A stretch of DNA of 64,000 bases from Neospora caninum Liverpool (Eukaryota > Apicomplexa > Conoidasida > Eucoccidiorida > Sarcocystidae). Of the stretch, positions 10,822 to 21,596 are shown one piece after another; position 1 is the stretch's first letter, and the number at the start of each line of letters is the position of its first letter. Below the pieces are notes generated by a model. It was given only the letters and a program-made list of their open reading frames with translations, ran no database searches and had not been told where the DNA came from. A program made the translations under genes and the position numbers. Where the stretch lies: assembly GCF_000208865.1 (NCBI RefSeq), contig NC_018397.1, positions 1,736,001 to 1,800,000 of the forward strand. The letters are read 5' to 3'.

Positions 10822-13480
10822 ATGGAGCCTCGGCGACCCCCGCCTTCTGCCTCCACCACATCGGGCTTTGTCTCGGCGTTGCCCCCGGCCGCGGGAAACG
10901 TTTCCGTTTCTTTCGGCGACGGCTGCAGTTCTCTAGAGAGGAAAGCGGCGTCTTCCCTTTGCGGCCCTCGAGCGCCTCTTTCCGCTTCGGCGCGTCTGTT
11001 TTCCGGCGGATGCCTCGCTTCGCACGCTGAGACCTCCGCCGATGGGGCCTGGGAAAGTCTCTCCTCCGTTGGAGCATCGGCGAAAACGAAGAGAGAGAAA
11101 AATGCATCTGGGAACGCGTCTTTCGCTTCTTTCTCTGCTTTCCCTCCGTCTTCTGAAGGGTGTCTCGGAGCACCTTGTGCGCCAAACAAGATGCCAGGAT
11201 GCCTCGGCAGTCAACTGGGGGGGTTCACGTCTTGTGTAAACTTCACCGGTCCGCCTGCGGGCGACTGCCTGGCCCACGGCGACAGCTTTTCAACGGCTGC
11301 CGGGGACGAAGAAGGCGACTTCGACGCCTCTCTGTTGCAGTCGAGTCGATCTGTGAAAAGGAACGACTCGGCCGGGGAAGTTTCGCGACTTTTCGAAAGC
11401 AATCAAACAGAAGACATCCGCACCGTGCACTGTGCGTCGAGCGCAGCCGGTGAAGCGACGAGGCCGTGCTCATCCGATAAACAAAACGCCAAGTCCCTGC
11501 AGCTTGTCCCTCTCACTGACCACACGTTTGCGCTTCCTCTGGACGCTCGTCGTTCCCGTCCAACCCTGAGGGAAGGCGAACTCCAGACGCCGCAGGAGAG
11601 TTTGGTCTCTGCGAGAAAGCGGGTCCTCGCCTTCGACGAGCTTGAGGAGAAGACGCAAAGAGAAGCTTCGTCAGAACTCCGGCCATCTGGGGCACACGAG
11701 ACAAAAACGGGATGTGTTGACGCAGCGACGCTAGGAGCGACGCTGGGGACATTCTTTGACGGCGTCCGCGAAGGAAACGGAGGGCCGGGCGATGGCGACT
11801 TGGAGATCTTTGGAGTTGCTGCGAAAATCAAAGACGGGCTGTTTCTCGGGGACAGCTACGTCGCTCAAGATGAAGAGTTCTTCATCGCGAACAAAATCAC
11901 GCACGTCATCAACTGCAGCTGTCTCCAAACGCCGAACTTCTTCCAAAACAGCGCCCTTGCCGTCTCCTACCTCAACTTGCCGTGCCCCGAACAAGGACCG
12001 GTGAGATAAAGGAAAGAAATTGCGAGGAACGTGCAACAGTAAGGGGGAAGAGAGAACCTTCATCTCTGATGAACTTTTACACGTCAATGCTTTTGGATCT
12101 TCGTAGCTGGAGAGTCGCACATGCGGGAACACCTGCAAACTCGCGTGTGTATCTACGCCCATTTCTCGCTTTCGATCCGTCTGCCTATATACTTGTGGGC
12201 ACATCAACGCCCACATGCATTTCTTGGAGAGATCCCTGTAGGTGCGTATATGTATTTATGTACGTATACATGCTGGTCTGTGAAAGACGGGATTTCTGTC
12301 AAGAGACCTGTCCCGCACCGTTTCTTGATGGCTTTTGCAATAGAAACCAATTCCATAAGATGCTTTTCAGCGCCTAGATACATTTGCAGCTCACATGAAT
12401 TTGTATGCATTTCTCTCCAACACCCGCTGCAGATGGAGCCTCTGCTGAATGCAGATGATTTCCTCTCCGCAGTGATTTTCCAGTTCATTGAAGAGAGTTT
12501 GACGCAATGCGAAGGTTGTTTGGTGCATTCCGTGAGAGGTCAATCCAGAGCCGCCACAGTTCTCCTTGCCTACTTCATGCAAAAGTAAGACGCACCCACT
12601 CATCCAGAACCCCCCCTCGGAGAGGAGTAAAAAGGTAGACGTGTAGATACCCGTGTTACCGATATATAGGCATATATATGTCTACATATATATATGTATA
12701 TATATACACATATATGTATATATGTATGTATATATATATATATATGCAGATGGAGTTACAAATCCAAGCATATATATGTCTATGTTTCACATACGTGTGG
12801 AGAAATATTTTACGCACTGTGCATGTCCACGGCGATGCGTACCGAGACAGAGGAGAACGCGCCCTCGTGGGGCCCAGCGGAAGATTCCGAGTCGTCGATT
12901 CCATTGTACATTGGCGCCACTCTAAACCTTATTCAAAGGATCAGAAAAAGAAGGATACATTTAGTTTTAGATATGCGTAGATCTTGACGGGGGGACTGGG
13001 CCCTCTCTCGTCATTTTCGTATGTCAACGACTCAGGGTGGGCAAGTAGGTACGAGAGGGTCACGTCCGCGCATGCGGCGAGGCTGTGGATTTTTTGAAAG
13101 AAACGTAAAGGCGTTGCTCCTCTTCTTTCGCTCTGTGCACTTTAGGTATTCGTGGTCTCTCTCCAAAGCAGAAGAATTTCTGTTTTCGCGGAGGCCTGGC
13201 CTCGAAATGAGAGATGAACATTGGACGCAGTTGAAACAATTGGAACGACGCCTCTCCAGGGCAAGGGGCCGCCTGTCACGCTCCTGGAGCGGTGAGTGGA
13301 GAAGGCGGAAATGGAAAAAGTCTTTTTTTTCGGCTTGCGAACGCAACAATCGAAAACATACCAGGCAAGATTGGCAGCAAAGAAGGCAGAAAGCCAGAGG
13401 CGCCCGCGATCGACCCTACTTACGGACTTCGAGAGAGAAAGAGATACAGGCATACAGATAGAGAGCGAGGTTGGAGCATG

Positions 13481-13515
<35 letters not shown>

Positions 13516-13530
13516 CGAGGTTGGAGCATG

Positions 13531-13563
<33 letters not shown>

Positions 13564-14519
13564 CTAGGTTGGAGCATGTATGTATATATATATATAGAGA
13601 GAGAGAGGTGTAGAAAGAGCTGTATATAGAGGGATTGAGAGAGATAGGTGGAGGAGTGGGATATAGGGAGAGACAGAGCAATACAGATGCGTTCATATAG
13701 AAAATAAAGGGGGCGTTTGCCTGTCGCTGTGCCTTTTGAAATCTTTCTCTGTAGAACACATTTTATTTCGCCCTTGGTGCGCTTTAGTCGACACGGATCA
13801 GACGGGCGACGAGGAGGACGCGATGGGCATGAAGAATCGTGTCTCCTCATTTTAAAGCGGAAGTTTCAGATGTGTCGCTTTTTCATTCCGCAACTATATT
13901 TGCAAAGACTTGCATATATATGTGGGTATAAATCGTCACTCTGTGTTTTCTTTTTCATCTCGCCGCGCTCTTATCTGCCAATCAGATGTATCTTGGAGCT
14001 CCGAGGACGAAGAGCTCGTTAGCAATACCTACCGCAACTCTCTCGTCGCTCCGGGGGTTTCCGAGTTTCCCTCAATTCCTCTCCCTTCTGGCGCGTCGTC
14101 TCGTGCACCGGAGGCTTTTCCAGGTGAGTTGCATTTGCCGAGACAGAACATCGAGAGCGAATTTCGCCCCGTTTTCTCCCGCCTCTTTTGCAGCGCACTG
14201 AGAGAGCGGCCAGAGGCCTAGTGGATGAACATCCCACTCTTCTTGCGGTGCTATGCGTTCAGACTCCTTTCTCAGAAATAGATGGAGAGCATTTCGTGTT
14301 TTCTTGTCCGCTCTTGATAGGGACATGCTTCCATATTTCCTCGGCATTTGGTTGTTTTCGCATCCTCAGCGAACAAACGCACTCTGAGATGGCACGACGG
14401 GGAAGAAGGTACCCCCATCAACCCCTTCAGGTCCGGCGCGGGGAGACAATCGCAGCATGGGGCTAGGAGCTCAATCCTCAAGGCAAGTCGCTCTCTGAAA
14501 AGAGGACAGTCTTTGCTTT
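10822..14519 (+). CDS. Dual-specificity-phosphatase-like protein, probable pseudophosphatase (3' end unresolved)
   Basis: Exons joined in phase: 10822..12000, 12433..12584, 13146..13291, 13986..14123, 14370..14519 (588 codons so far, no stop reached). Exon 1 gives a ~330-residue Ser/Ala-rich low-complexity leader and then the start of a DSP fold (IKDGLFLGDSYVAQDEEFF, then ITHVINCS). Exon 2 carries the signature loop as CLVHSVRGQSRAA: the catalytic Cys of HCxxGxxR is Ser at residue ~426 (TCC, 12529-12531), while the following Gly and Arg are kept. Exon 3 continues the usual DSP helices (KYSWSLSKAEEFLFSRRPGL) and exon 4 an acidic DEELVSNTYRNS segment. The fold is therefore intact but catalysis is probably lost, as in STYX-type proteins, which bind rather than hydrolyse phosphoproteins. 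The exon 5 donor is uncertain: GTAAGG at 14520 or a GC donor at about 14482. More exons probably follow to ~17 kb. The start is the first ATG of the open exon in a plausible context. Confidence 0.72.
12656..12746. repeat. (TA)-rich microsatellite in DSP intron 2
   Basis: Interrupted TA/TATG tract, about 90 bp, within the intron between 12584 and 13146. Confidence 0.9.
13461..13612. repeat. Compound 48-50-bp tandem repeat with (TA)n and (GA)n cores
   Basis: Three tandem copies of a unit containing GAGGTTGGAGCATG (or TAGGTTGGAGCATG), then (TA)n, then (GA)n, starting near 13461, 13511 and 13559. It lies in intron 3 of the DSP-like gene (13292..13985). Confidence 0.9.
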
Positions 14520-15746
14520 GTAAGGCACCACGTTCTCACGCTCTGGAAAACTGTCCCAGTTTATTCGTCGAATGCAACGGCAGACGGAGAAAGAGCTTGG
14601 AAAATTCAAGTTCACTGATATACCTTTGTCACGTCTAGCTGATCTGTGTCAGCTGAGACTTGTCCACGTTAAGAGAGACAGTTATCCCAGATATGCTCCT
14701 AAAGATACGCTCGCTAATAGGAGGAGTGCCCCGGGAGAAGACAGCGAAGCGTCGTGCGAGACAGGCCTTATTTCTGAAACACAGAGTGAACAGACAAGAA
14801 CGAAAGCTTCTAGAGTTGAGTGCATCTCGACGCGGCTGGGTCTAGTGTTCTATTTTGTCTCGACTTTCCTCAGACCCTCAGGGTGAGAACTGGACTAAAA
14901 CTCGGCTTCGGTCACTCGCCGTCTGTGGTTTTGGGCCTCTCTCGTCAGTTTGCAAATCAGCCTCTAAAAGCGAGAAATGTTTGCTTCTTGCTCCTCGCCT
15001 GTCCTTTCACTTGGTACAGTTTACAGTTCACCACCGAAGGCAGGGGGGAAGGGAAGAGCCGCTACGCCCGTGATCATGTCTAGCGGTACATATTCTCGTG
15101 CACGCGCACGCTTTATCTATCTCCACATTAGCATTCATACCTACAGATCGATCATGATATAGATAGACATATATTTTTGTATATATTTACATTTGCACAT
15201 GCGTGGGGAGAGTTAGGCGAAGCTACCGAATACGGGGAAGGTGAGCGCAGATGCACAGGACACAAGGTGTGTTCGTGTGCATCCACAAGGACTCTTGTTT
15301 TTTCACGAAGGGTACGAACACTGCGTCCTCACCAAAGCCGATAGCTTCTTCATCTGCAGGAAATCGGCTGCGACGTGGTTTTGGGCAAACGTACGTCTCC
15401 TGTTTTGCTAATGATCTTCTGAGAGGACAATTGAGACGCAATGTAGAGCATCTCCTCTTCACGCCGATGAAACGCGACTGAACCAAAACTTATTTGGCGT
15501 CTTTCGTCCTTCGTGCTGTTCAGAATCAGGTGACCTCAAAGTTTGCATGCGCAACGAACTCAGGTACGAAAGACAGAACGGGGACCGACGCTGCTACCGT
15601 CAGATCGGCATGCCAAAACAGCAAACGGGAGACCGAGAATGAGGTGCTCGGGGAAACCGTGAGACAAGCTTCCGGTTTCGACTCTTTAACTTCAGCATCT
15701 GGCATCGGTTCCCGCACAGCCCCCCTTCTCTGCCTGCATCGAGGTC

Positions 15747-15865
15747 TGCATGCGGCACTGCATGCATCGCAATGTGCAGGCATGCAATGTTGCACGCATG
15801 TATGCATGCAGGCGAACATAAATACATACTCACACAGGCACCTTGGCATTCTCCTACATGCATGT
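15747..15865. promoter_or_regulatory. Cluster of GCATGC-type motifs
   Basis: GCATGC or TGCATGCA occurs about five times within some 65 bp (15748-15812), with ATGCATG again near 15858. TGCATGCA-like elements are known cis-elements bound by ApiAP2 factors in apicomplexans. Here the cluster sits between candidate exons of the DSP-like gene, so a promoter role is only inferred. Confidence 0.3.
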
Positions 15866-16023
15866 CTCTGTGTCTAGTCACAATTTTGGGTGTCGCGTGT
15901 CTTTGGTCCCAGGGTCTCGACCGTTTCTGTCGTGTGTCGGGAGGTACACGCTTGCAGTTTTCCGAATCAGCAGAAGGCTGCTCGACGGCACTTCCTTAGA
16001 ACATTGCCTTCTTGTTTTTGTAG

Positions 16024-16278
16024 AAGATGCGGTCCTTCGAAGTCGCCCAGCGGCGCAGGATCCACACGCGCAGGAAACCCACGAGAAGCGAGACAGCCGG
16101 GACCAACAAACCGAAGAAGAACGGAGGAACGCGTTCGCTCTCCCTCCCCAGACAAGTTCAGCACGGTCCAGCGAAGGTCACAAAATGCATGGAAACACCC
16201 GAAAAACAGACAAGGAACTTGCTGTCATGACACCCAGAGACGGAGAGGTTTCCCGTCCGCAAGCCTCGCCACTGTGTC
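16024..16278 (+). CDS. Candidate exon, probably C-terminal part of the DSP-like protein
   Basis: Bounded by a good acceptor (TTTTTGTAG) and a strong donor (GTAAGT at 16279). The frame is open and hydrophilic (starts EDAVLRSRPAAQ). It begins and ends in phase 1, and the next strong acceptor downstream (TTTTTTCAG, exon from 16977, reading STSLKLPESREP) continues the same phase. This suggests a run-on of low-complexity tail exons from the gene at 10822, but exons between 14.5 and 16.0 kb were not resolved, so it could instead belong to a separate gene. No domain was recognised. Confidence 0.4.
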
Positions 16279-16345
16279 GTAAGTAGAGTCATCGAGACCG
16301 TCGACCAAAGCATGAGATGCGCCTTGTCTCTACTCCGATACAAAA

Positions 16346-16347
<2 letters not shown>

Positions 16348-16378
<31 letters not shown>
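16348..16378. repeat. (TA)n microsatellite
   Basis: About 15 TA units immediately after the candidate exon ending at 16278. Confidence 0.95.
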
Positions 16379-16380
<2 letters not shown>

Positions 16381-16976
16381 TAAATATATCTACATATATA
16401 GATATTTACAATATATTCAGATGCTGCATACATGCGTTCATACAGAGTCATGGATATATATATACATATAAACATTTATGTACTTACTGATATACATACA
16501 CAAACACAAGTATATATATACATTTGGATGGAGTTGTAGTTGCCAGTGGTGGTTTAGGAATCAGTTTCATGTGGAATCTGTATCAAGAAGAATACGGGCG
16601 GAGTCCATTTTTTTCTTCAGCGCGCGACAGTCCATGTGGGGACTGAGTGTTCCACGTGTGTGTGTTTAGAATGGAAAGAAACAGACATGCACACGCACAC
16701 ACATGTCTTTCCTATTGCACGTCCTCCCGCCCCAGCGTAAAAAGCGCTGCTTGTTCTCTCCGAAAAAAATCTCAGTTCCTCCCTTGCTTTTTCTCGAAAC
16801 GAACAGGTGTCTAAAGCCGAGAGTGCGACGAATGCGACGAATCGTGTCAACTTTCTTCACTCCCCGTTAGAGTTCGCCCGATGTGGGAATATGGGAATAG
16901 AGGAGTGATGGACGAATTCGACGCGCCTCCGTAACGCTTAAACACTTCGTAGGGATTAAAGTTACCTTTTTTTCAG

Positions 16977-17264
16977 CTTCGACATCTCTGAAGCTGCCGG
17001 AGTCTCGAGAGCCTGCAGCGGGCCTTCGCCATAACGTCGGAGTGCCTAGTGGAGCGGAGTCGCTGATACGGTGGTCTCGATCTGCCTGTAGGTCTAGAAA
17101 GCGTGGGAAAGTTGATCGTAGAGAAAAACTGACGATGTTTGGGCGTCTGTGCTTTCTCTTCACTTGCGTGGAAAGCTTCGTTTTTGAAGGCAACGCCACG
17201 TGTATGTGGAGTCGGCGAAAACAGCGGAGAAAGCGGTGCATATACACTGCAGAGCACTCTGAAT
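16977..17264 (+). CDS. Candidate exon ending before a poly-G tract
   Basis: Strong polypyrimidine acceptor (CCTTTTTTTCAG) at 16976. The phase-1 frame reads STSLKLPESREPAAG, then GAESLIRWSRSACRSRKRGK, basic and unstructured. It stays open through a 25-G homopolymer and would stop at 17299, encoding eight Gly, which is unlikely to be genuine. The true 3' boundary is not resolved. Confidence 0.3.
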
Positions 17265-17289
17265 GGGGGGGGGGGGGGGGGGGGGGGGG
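17265..17289 (+). repeat. G25 homopolymer
   Basis: Twenty-five consecutive G residues. Tracts of this length are prone to sequencing and replication slippage and can form G-quadruplexes. Confidence 0.95.
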
Positions 17290-18111
17290 ACAACTGTAGG
17301 AATTCACCTTTCGCGTTTGGCGGATTTGCTCGGTGTTCTCAGCTGCAGCGACAGAAACCTTCTCGAGACCCAGTTCTTTTGGGAGAGCGCCATGCCCTAA
17401 TGTCAAGTAAACCCCTGAACGAAATGCAAAAAAAAGAGACGGTTATGGAAAGAGATGTGTAGGCAAAGCGCTATTCAGATGCGTACACACAGGTCTTTAG
17501 ATAGATTAAAAGGTTGGCAGATGACGAGGAAGAAGGAGGAGACACTCAGATAAATAGACAGGAAACTAGATAAATACGATACATAGGGAGATAAGCATAC
17601 AAGCAGGTGTGAAAGCAAGCAAATACGCAAACATTGGCAAAAAACTGACAGACTGACAAATCCGTGACTCTTTTGGCAAGAGGGTAGGAAGACACCATGA
17701 GGGAGACACAGCTAGGCCAGGACATCACCACAGGGACACGCGAGTGATACCTGTAATTATTTGGAGTACAAAGGTCATTGCAACTAAAAATCCAAAGTTC
17801 GCTGCGAAGGTGCCGTACCAAAATCGACAAGCATACTTGCATGTGCATGTGCATGCAAACACATGCACGACGCCGGGAGGAAAAGCGTTGCACCTGTGAG
17901 CGTCGGCTGTGTGTGGCCCATTTTCTCTACAGGTCTTGTGGAGGATCCACGTTGGCAACGCGCCTCTCCCCACTGGTCTCAGAGGCTCTTCAAGTTGTAA
18001 GACATTTTTTGCCAAAGAAGCGAACGCCTTCTTAACCTGAGCGAGGCATATTAGTCGAGTTGCACGTTTCCCCTTCCTCAAGCCTGATGTCTACGCACCA
18101 CCATGTATATG

Positions 18112-18112
<1 letters not shown>

Positions 18113-18146
<34 letters not shown>
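18113..18146. repeat. (TA)n microsatellite
   Basis: About 17 TA units. Confidence 0.95.
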
Positions 18147-18149
<3 letters not shown>

Positions 18150-18250
18150 TAGATGTCTGTATCTATGTAAGTACATAGAGCCTAGCATGTATACATGAGC
18201 ACGCATATGTATATGTGCAGACATATCAATATGTATAGATAAAGATCTAA

Positions 18251-18274
18251 ACATATATATATATATATATACAA

Positions 18275-18306
<32 letters not shown>

Positions 18307-18341
18307 GGAGAGAGAAAGAGAGGGAGAGAGAAAGAGAGAGG
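18251..18341. repeat. (TA)n-(GA)n compound microsatellite
   Basis: Two TA tracts are followed directly by a ~50-bp GA-rich tract. The same TA-then-GA arrangement recurs at 13.5, 25.05 and 29.6 kb. Confidence 0.95.
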
Positions 18342-20819
18342 TCTGCACTTATGGGCAGAAGTGGGTAAGAACGAGATGCCCATTTTTACGGTGATAGTGT
18401 TCCCATCAAGAAAAGGGCGCAGCTTCCGTTAACTTGCGTGGGTTTGAAAGACTCGTCAAATTTCGTGAAGGCGGAATCAGCCTTCATCTGTCGTCCTATC
18501 CGCAAGAACGTTCTGTTCGTCATCTGTGTCGCTGAGTCTTTACGCGTTTTGCCTCTCATATCGATTCATCTGTCTATTTACGTAACTCCCCACAACCGTC
18601 TGCAACTAAATATCTCCATAGATAAAGACGTGTATGCGATTACAGATATATATATATATATATATATATACTTGTATATCACTTTATTTGGTGCGCTACA
18701 TGGTTTCGCATTCTCAAGAGAGCGGAGGCACAAGCTCTGAAGAAGACGCAGTCGAATGTTAAGTAAGGATTTTCCCGTTCTTAACGCGTAGCGAATCTTC
18801 AGAAACCTATTAGAACTAAACTGCGCCTTCTTTTCGTTCCTTCCGCGCAGCACAAGCGCAAACATATGTCTGCACGCATGTCCATTCCTGTATGTAGATA
18901 TATATATGTATGCATATAATGTGGAGACATGTCCTTGCATTTCCTCCCCCACCTTCATGTTTTCGTGGAAATTCAGCGTCGACGTGAGCGCGTCAAGATT
19001 TTTCTTCAAAGACCCTGGCGCAGAGGCTGTCTTCAGACGTCTGATAGCTGTGCAAGAGAACCTGCTTCCATGTCCACAGGAGAGACACACAAGCGGAGAA
19101 AGGTCTGGATTTGAGTGTTTTTTGTTGCAATTCTCCAGGTGTTTTGGCCCCGGCTGGCGACCTTCTTCTTCAGGAGCGAGGAGGGACGAAGAGGCTGTGC
19201 GTCGCGCAAAAAAATTAGAGAAAACGGCGATCCGTGAACGAAGAGAAGGCGCGTTTCCTTTTGCGCAGCGACGGGACGCGTTCTGTGATCCAAAATAGCC
19301 CTGATATGTTGCTGTCGTCTTCCGTTCTTCTCTTCCCATCGGCACTGTAGATTACAGACTCCTTGCATCTCCTCATTCACGCATACAAATACGTTTACAT
19401 ACACGCATAGTCGCATATATATCTGTAGATATATACATGCATATGGAGGTCTATACACATAGGTATTGTGTACACACAGTCATATTTAAATGCGGGAATG
19501 AAAGTCTATCTCCACGCATGCTTAGCGAAATCGCCTTGTGTTTTAATGTGAACGCGAGTTGAAGAACTGTGTATGGATGTGTCGACGAAATGAAGCCAGA
19601 ATTTCTTCCGCGTCAGAAAAGTGCATCGCTTCTCGTCGCCGTTGGACTGGCGGGACTGCTCGAGTGGATGAGGAAACCACCACCTCTTTAGAAAGTGCAC
19701 CGGCAAGCACGCGTGGAGAATCCTTGCGAAACGAAAAGTTCCTTAGCCGAATCGTCAAGAGCAGGTGTTTATCTCATTTACCCAAGAGGACGTTGTGATT
19801 CTCTTTCCCCGCTTTTCTGCGCTGGCTCATCTTCGGCTTGGTGCAGGCGAAAAGCACGACAGACGCCCACCGAGATTTCTCCTCGTACATCAACGCCGTG
19901 CTAGCCCATAAACCCATCAGGAGGAGACACGAAGGCGAACTTGTCACGGGAGCGAATCTGATGACGGCGAGACTTTCCGGCGGTGAGAGGAACTCTGAAG
20001 AAGCTTTATCCAGAGTCTGAGAATACACGAGAGAAAGACGGAGCGGTTTTAGATCCTCCACGAAGAGACGCACATATGTATACGGGGTGACTACCGCCGA
20101 AGAACAGCGGTGCACGCGTATTCCTATAGGCATTTATATAACTATATAAAAGTATATAGGCATCTAGATATATGTGTGGATGTGTGTATAGGACCGGTTC
20201 TGCGTAGTGATATGAAGTGTAGGAATTGGAATGCGGCTTTGTCCCCCTCTTCTCCGAATCGCTGGCCTCGCCCCCAACACAGACAGGGAAAGAGGTACAC
20301 GGCACGGCCGCGCTTTTGCGAGTTCGATTCTTCAGGGGTGTTTGCGCCGACTTCGGCTTCTGCTGCACGAACGAAGGCCTCACCTGCTTCCGAACGCACC
20401 GGCGAAAACAGCCCATTTCTCCATATCCTCGCGGCTGAAAAGACCCGGGCGCGCAACGCGCGCGTGGCAGCCGCGTCGCATCAGGCCGCAGGTCGGTGTG
20501 TCTTCTTTTGCAAGACTCGAGAGTCTCGAGTCAAAACAAAACAGTGGAGTTCAGGCCAGCAAGGAGGCTGAGCACACTCGAAGAAAGGAATGTAGAGACG
20601 CAAAGATCGACGTCGAGATTACTGGCGTCGTCTGTATCTTTGTATATGTACATCTGCAAGCAAGTACTTATATGTAGTTATCGGGATGTGTATATATGAA
20701 TATATGTAGAGAGCGCAAATGGGTAGGCGGTCTTTTCGCAGACGGAAGCACGGACTCGTCACCAGCATCCACTTCTTTTGGGTCTGCTTTGTATGAGCTC
20801 TCTGCTCCTATACAAATAC

Positions 20820-20820
<1 letters not shown>

Positions 20821-20853
<33 letters not shown>
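20821..20853. repeat. (TA)n microsatellite
   Basis: About 16 TA units. Confidence 0.95.
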
Positions 20854-20857
<4 letters not shown>

Positions 20858-21528
20858 CTTTGTGCAGGAAAGCACGCGTTCAAGTTTACATATCGATTTC
20901 GATGCGTATGTCTATGTGTGTGGCAATGCGTATTTGTGTACCTCGTTGTGTATATCTGTTTAGATCACCCTTTTCTTCCGCAGACGCGGTGCTTGTCATC
21001 AAAAACCAGTAAATGGGCTTCTTTCTTCTCCCGAGCCAACCCCCTGGACACGCTCTTTTCCCGTCTTGCCTTGCACTCTCTCGTAGTTTTATGTCTAAGG
21101 TCGCCTTTGGTCGACTCGCACAGCCCGTTTGCCTGACGCACAGAGTTGGTCTGGAGACGATTCTCGTATGTGGGCGTGTCTGTGGTGCTCGACCCCCGTT
21201 GCATGCGGTGGTTCGAATGTGGGAGTCTCCATTCTCCCTTCTGCGCTTTTGGCAGGATCGGGAACCCTCGCTGGCGATTCGAGGCTTTCAAGCTCTTCTG
21301 AGAGAAACCTGCCTCAGCATTTTGCTTCTGCTCTCACGTCGGCTTCTCTGAGACATCCCGGTGGAGTCCATCGCCTCATGAGGCATTTGAGCAGGTGAGG
21401 AAAGAAGAAAAAATACGAGCCAGCTCGGCCGTCGTCGTGAGTCCAGGAAGACAGATCGATTTGCGGAGGACGCAAGTGGGATTCGTGCGTGTGTTTCTGT
21501 ACACTTTCTTGTAAAATACATGCATGGG

Positions 21529-21596
21529 TATGTATGTATGTATGTATGTATGTATGTATGTATGTATGTATGTATGTATGTATGTATGTATGTATA
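21529..21596. repeat. (TATG)n microsatellite
   Basis: About 17 perfect TATG units. The reverse-complement motif (CATA)n recurs at 29515-29567 within PKG intron 9. Confidence 0.95.

Noticed and set aside
10523..11189. Minus-strand frames of 173 and 220 codons
   Set aside because: Antisense to exon 1 of the DSP-like gene, whose frame continues into a recognisable domain.
13755..13851. Possible extra DSP exon after the CTCTGTAG acceptor
   Set aside because: It is in phase but has no usable donor before its stop, and the exon at 13986 continues the family sequence directly.
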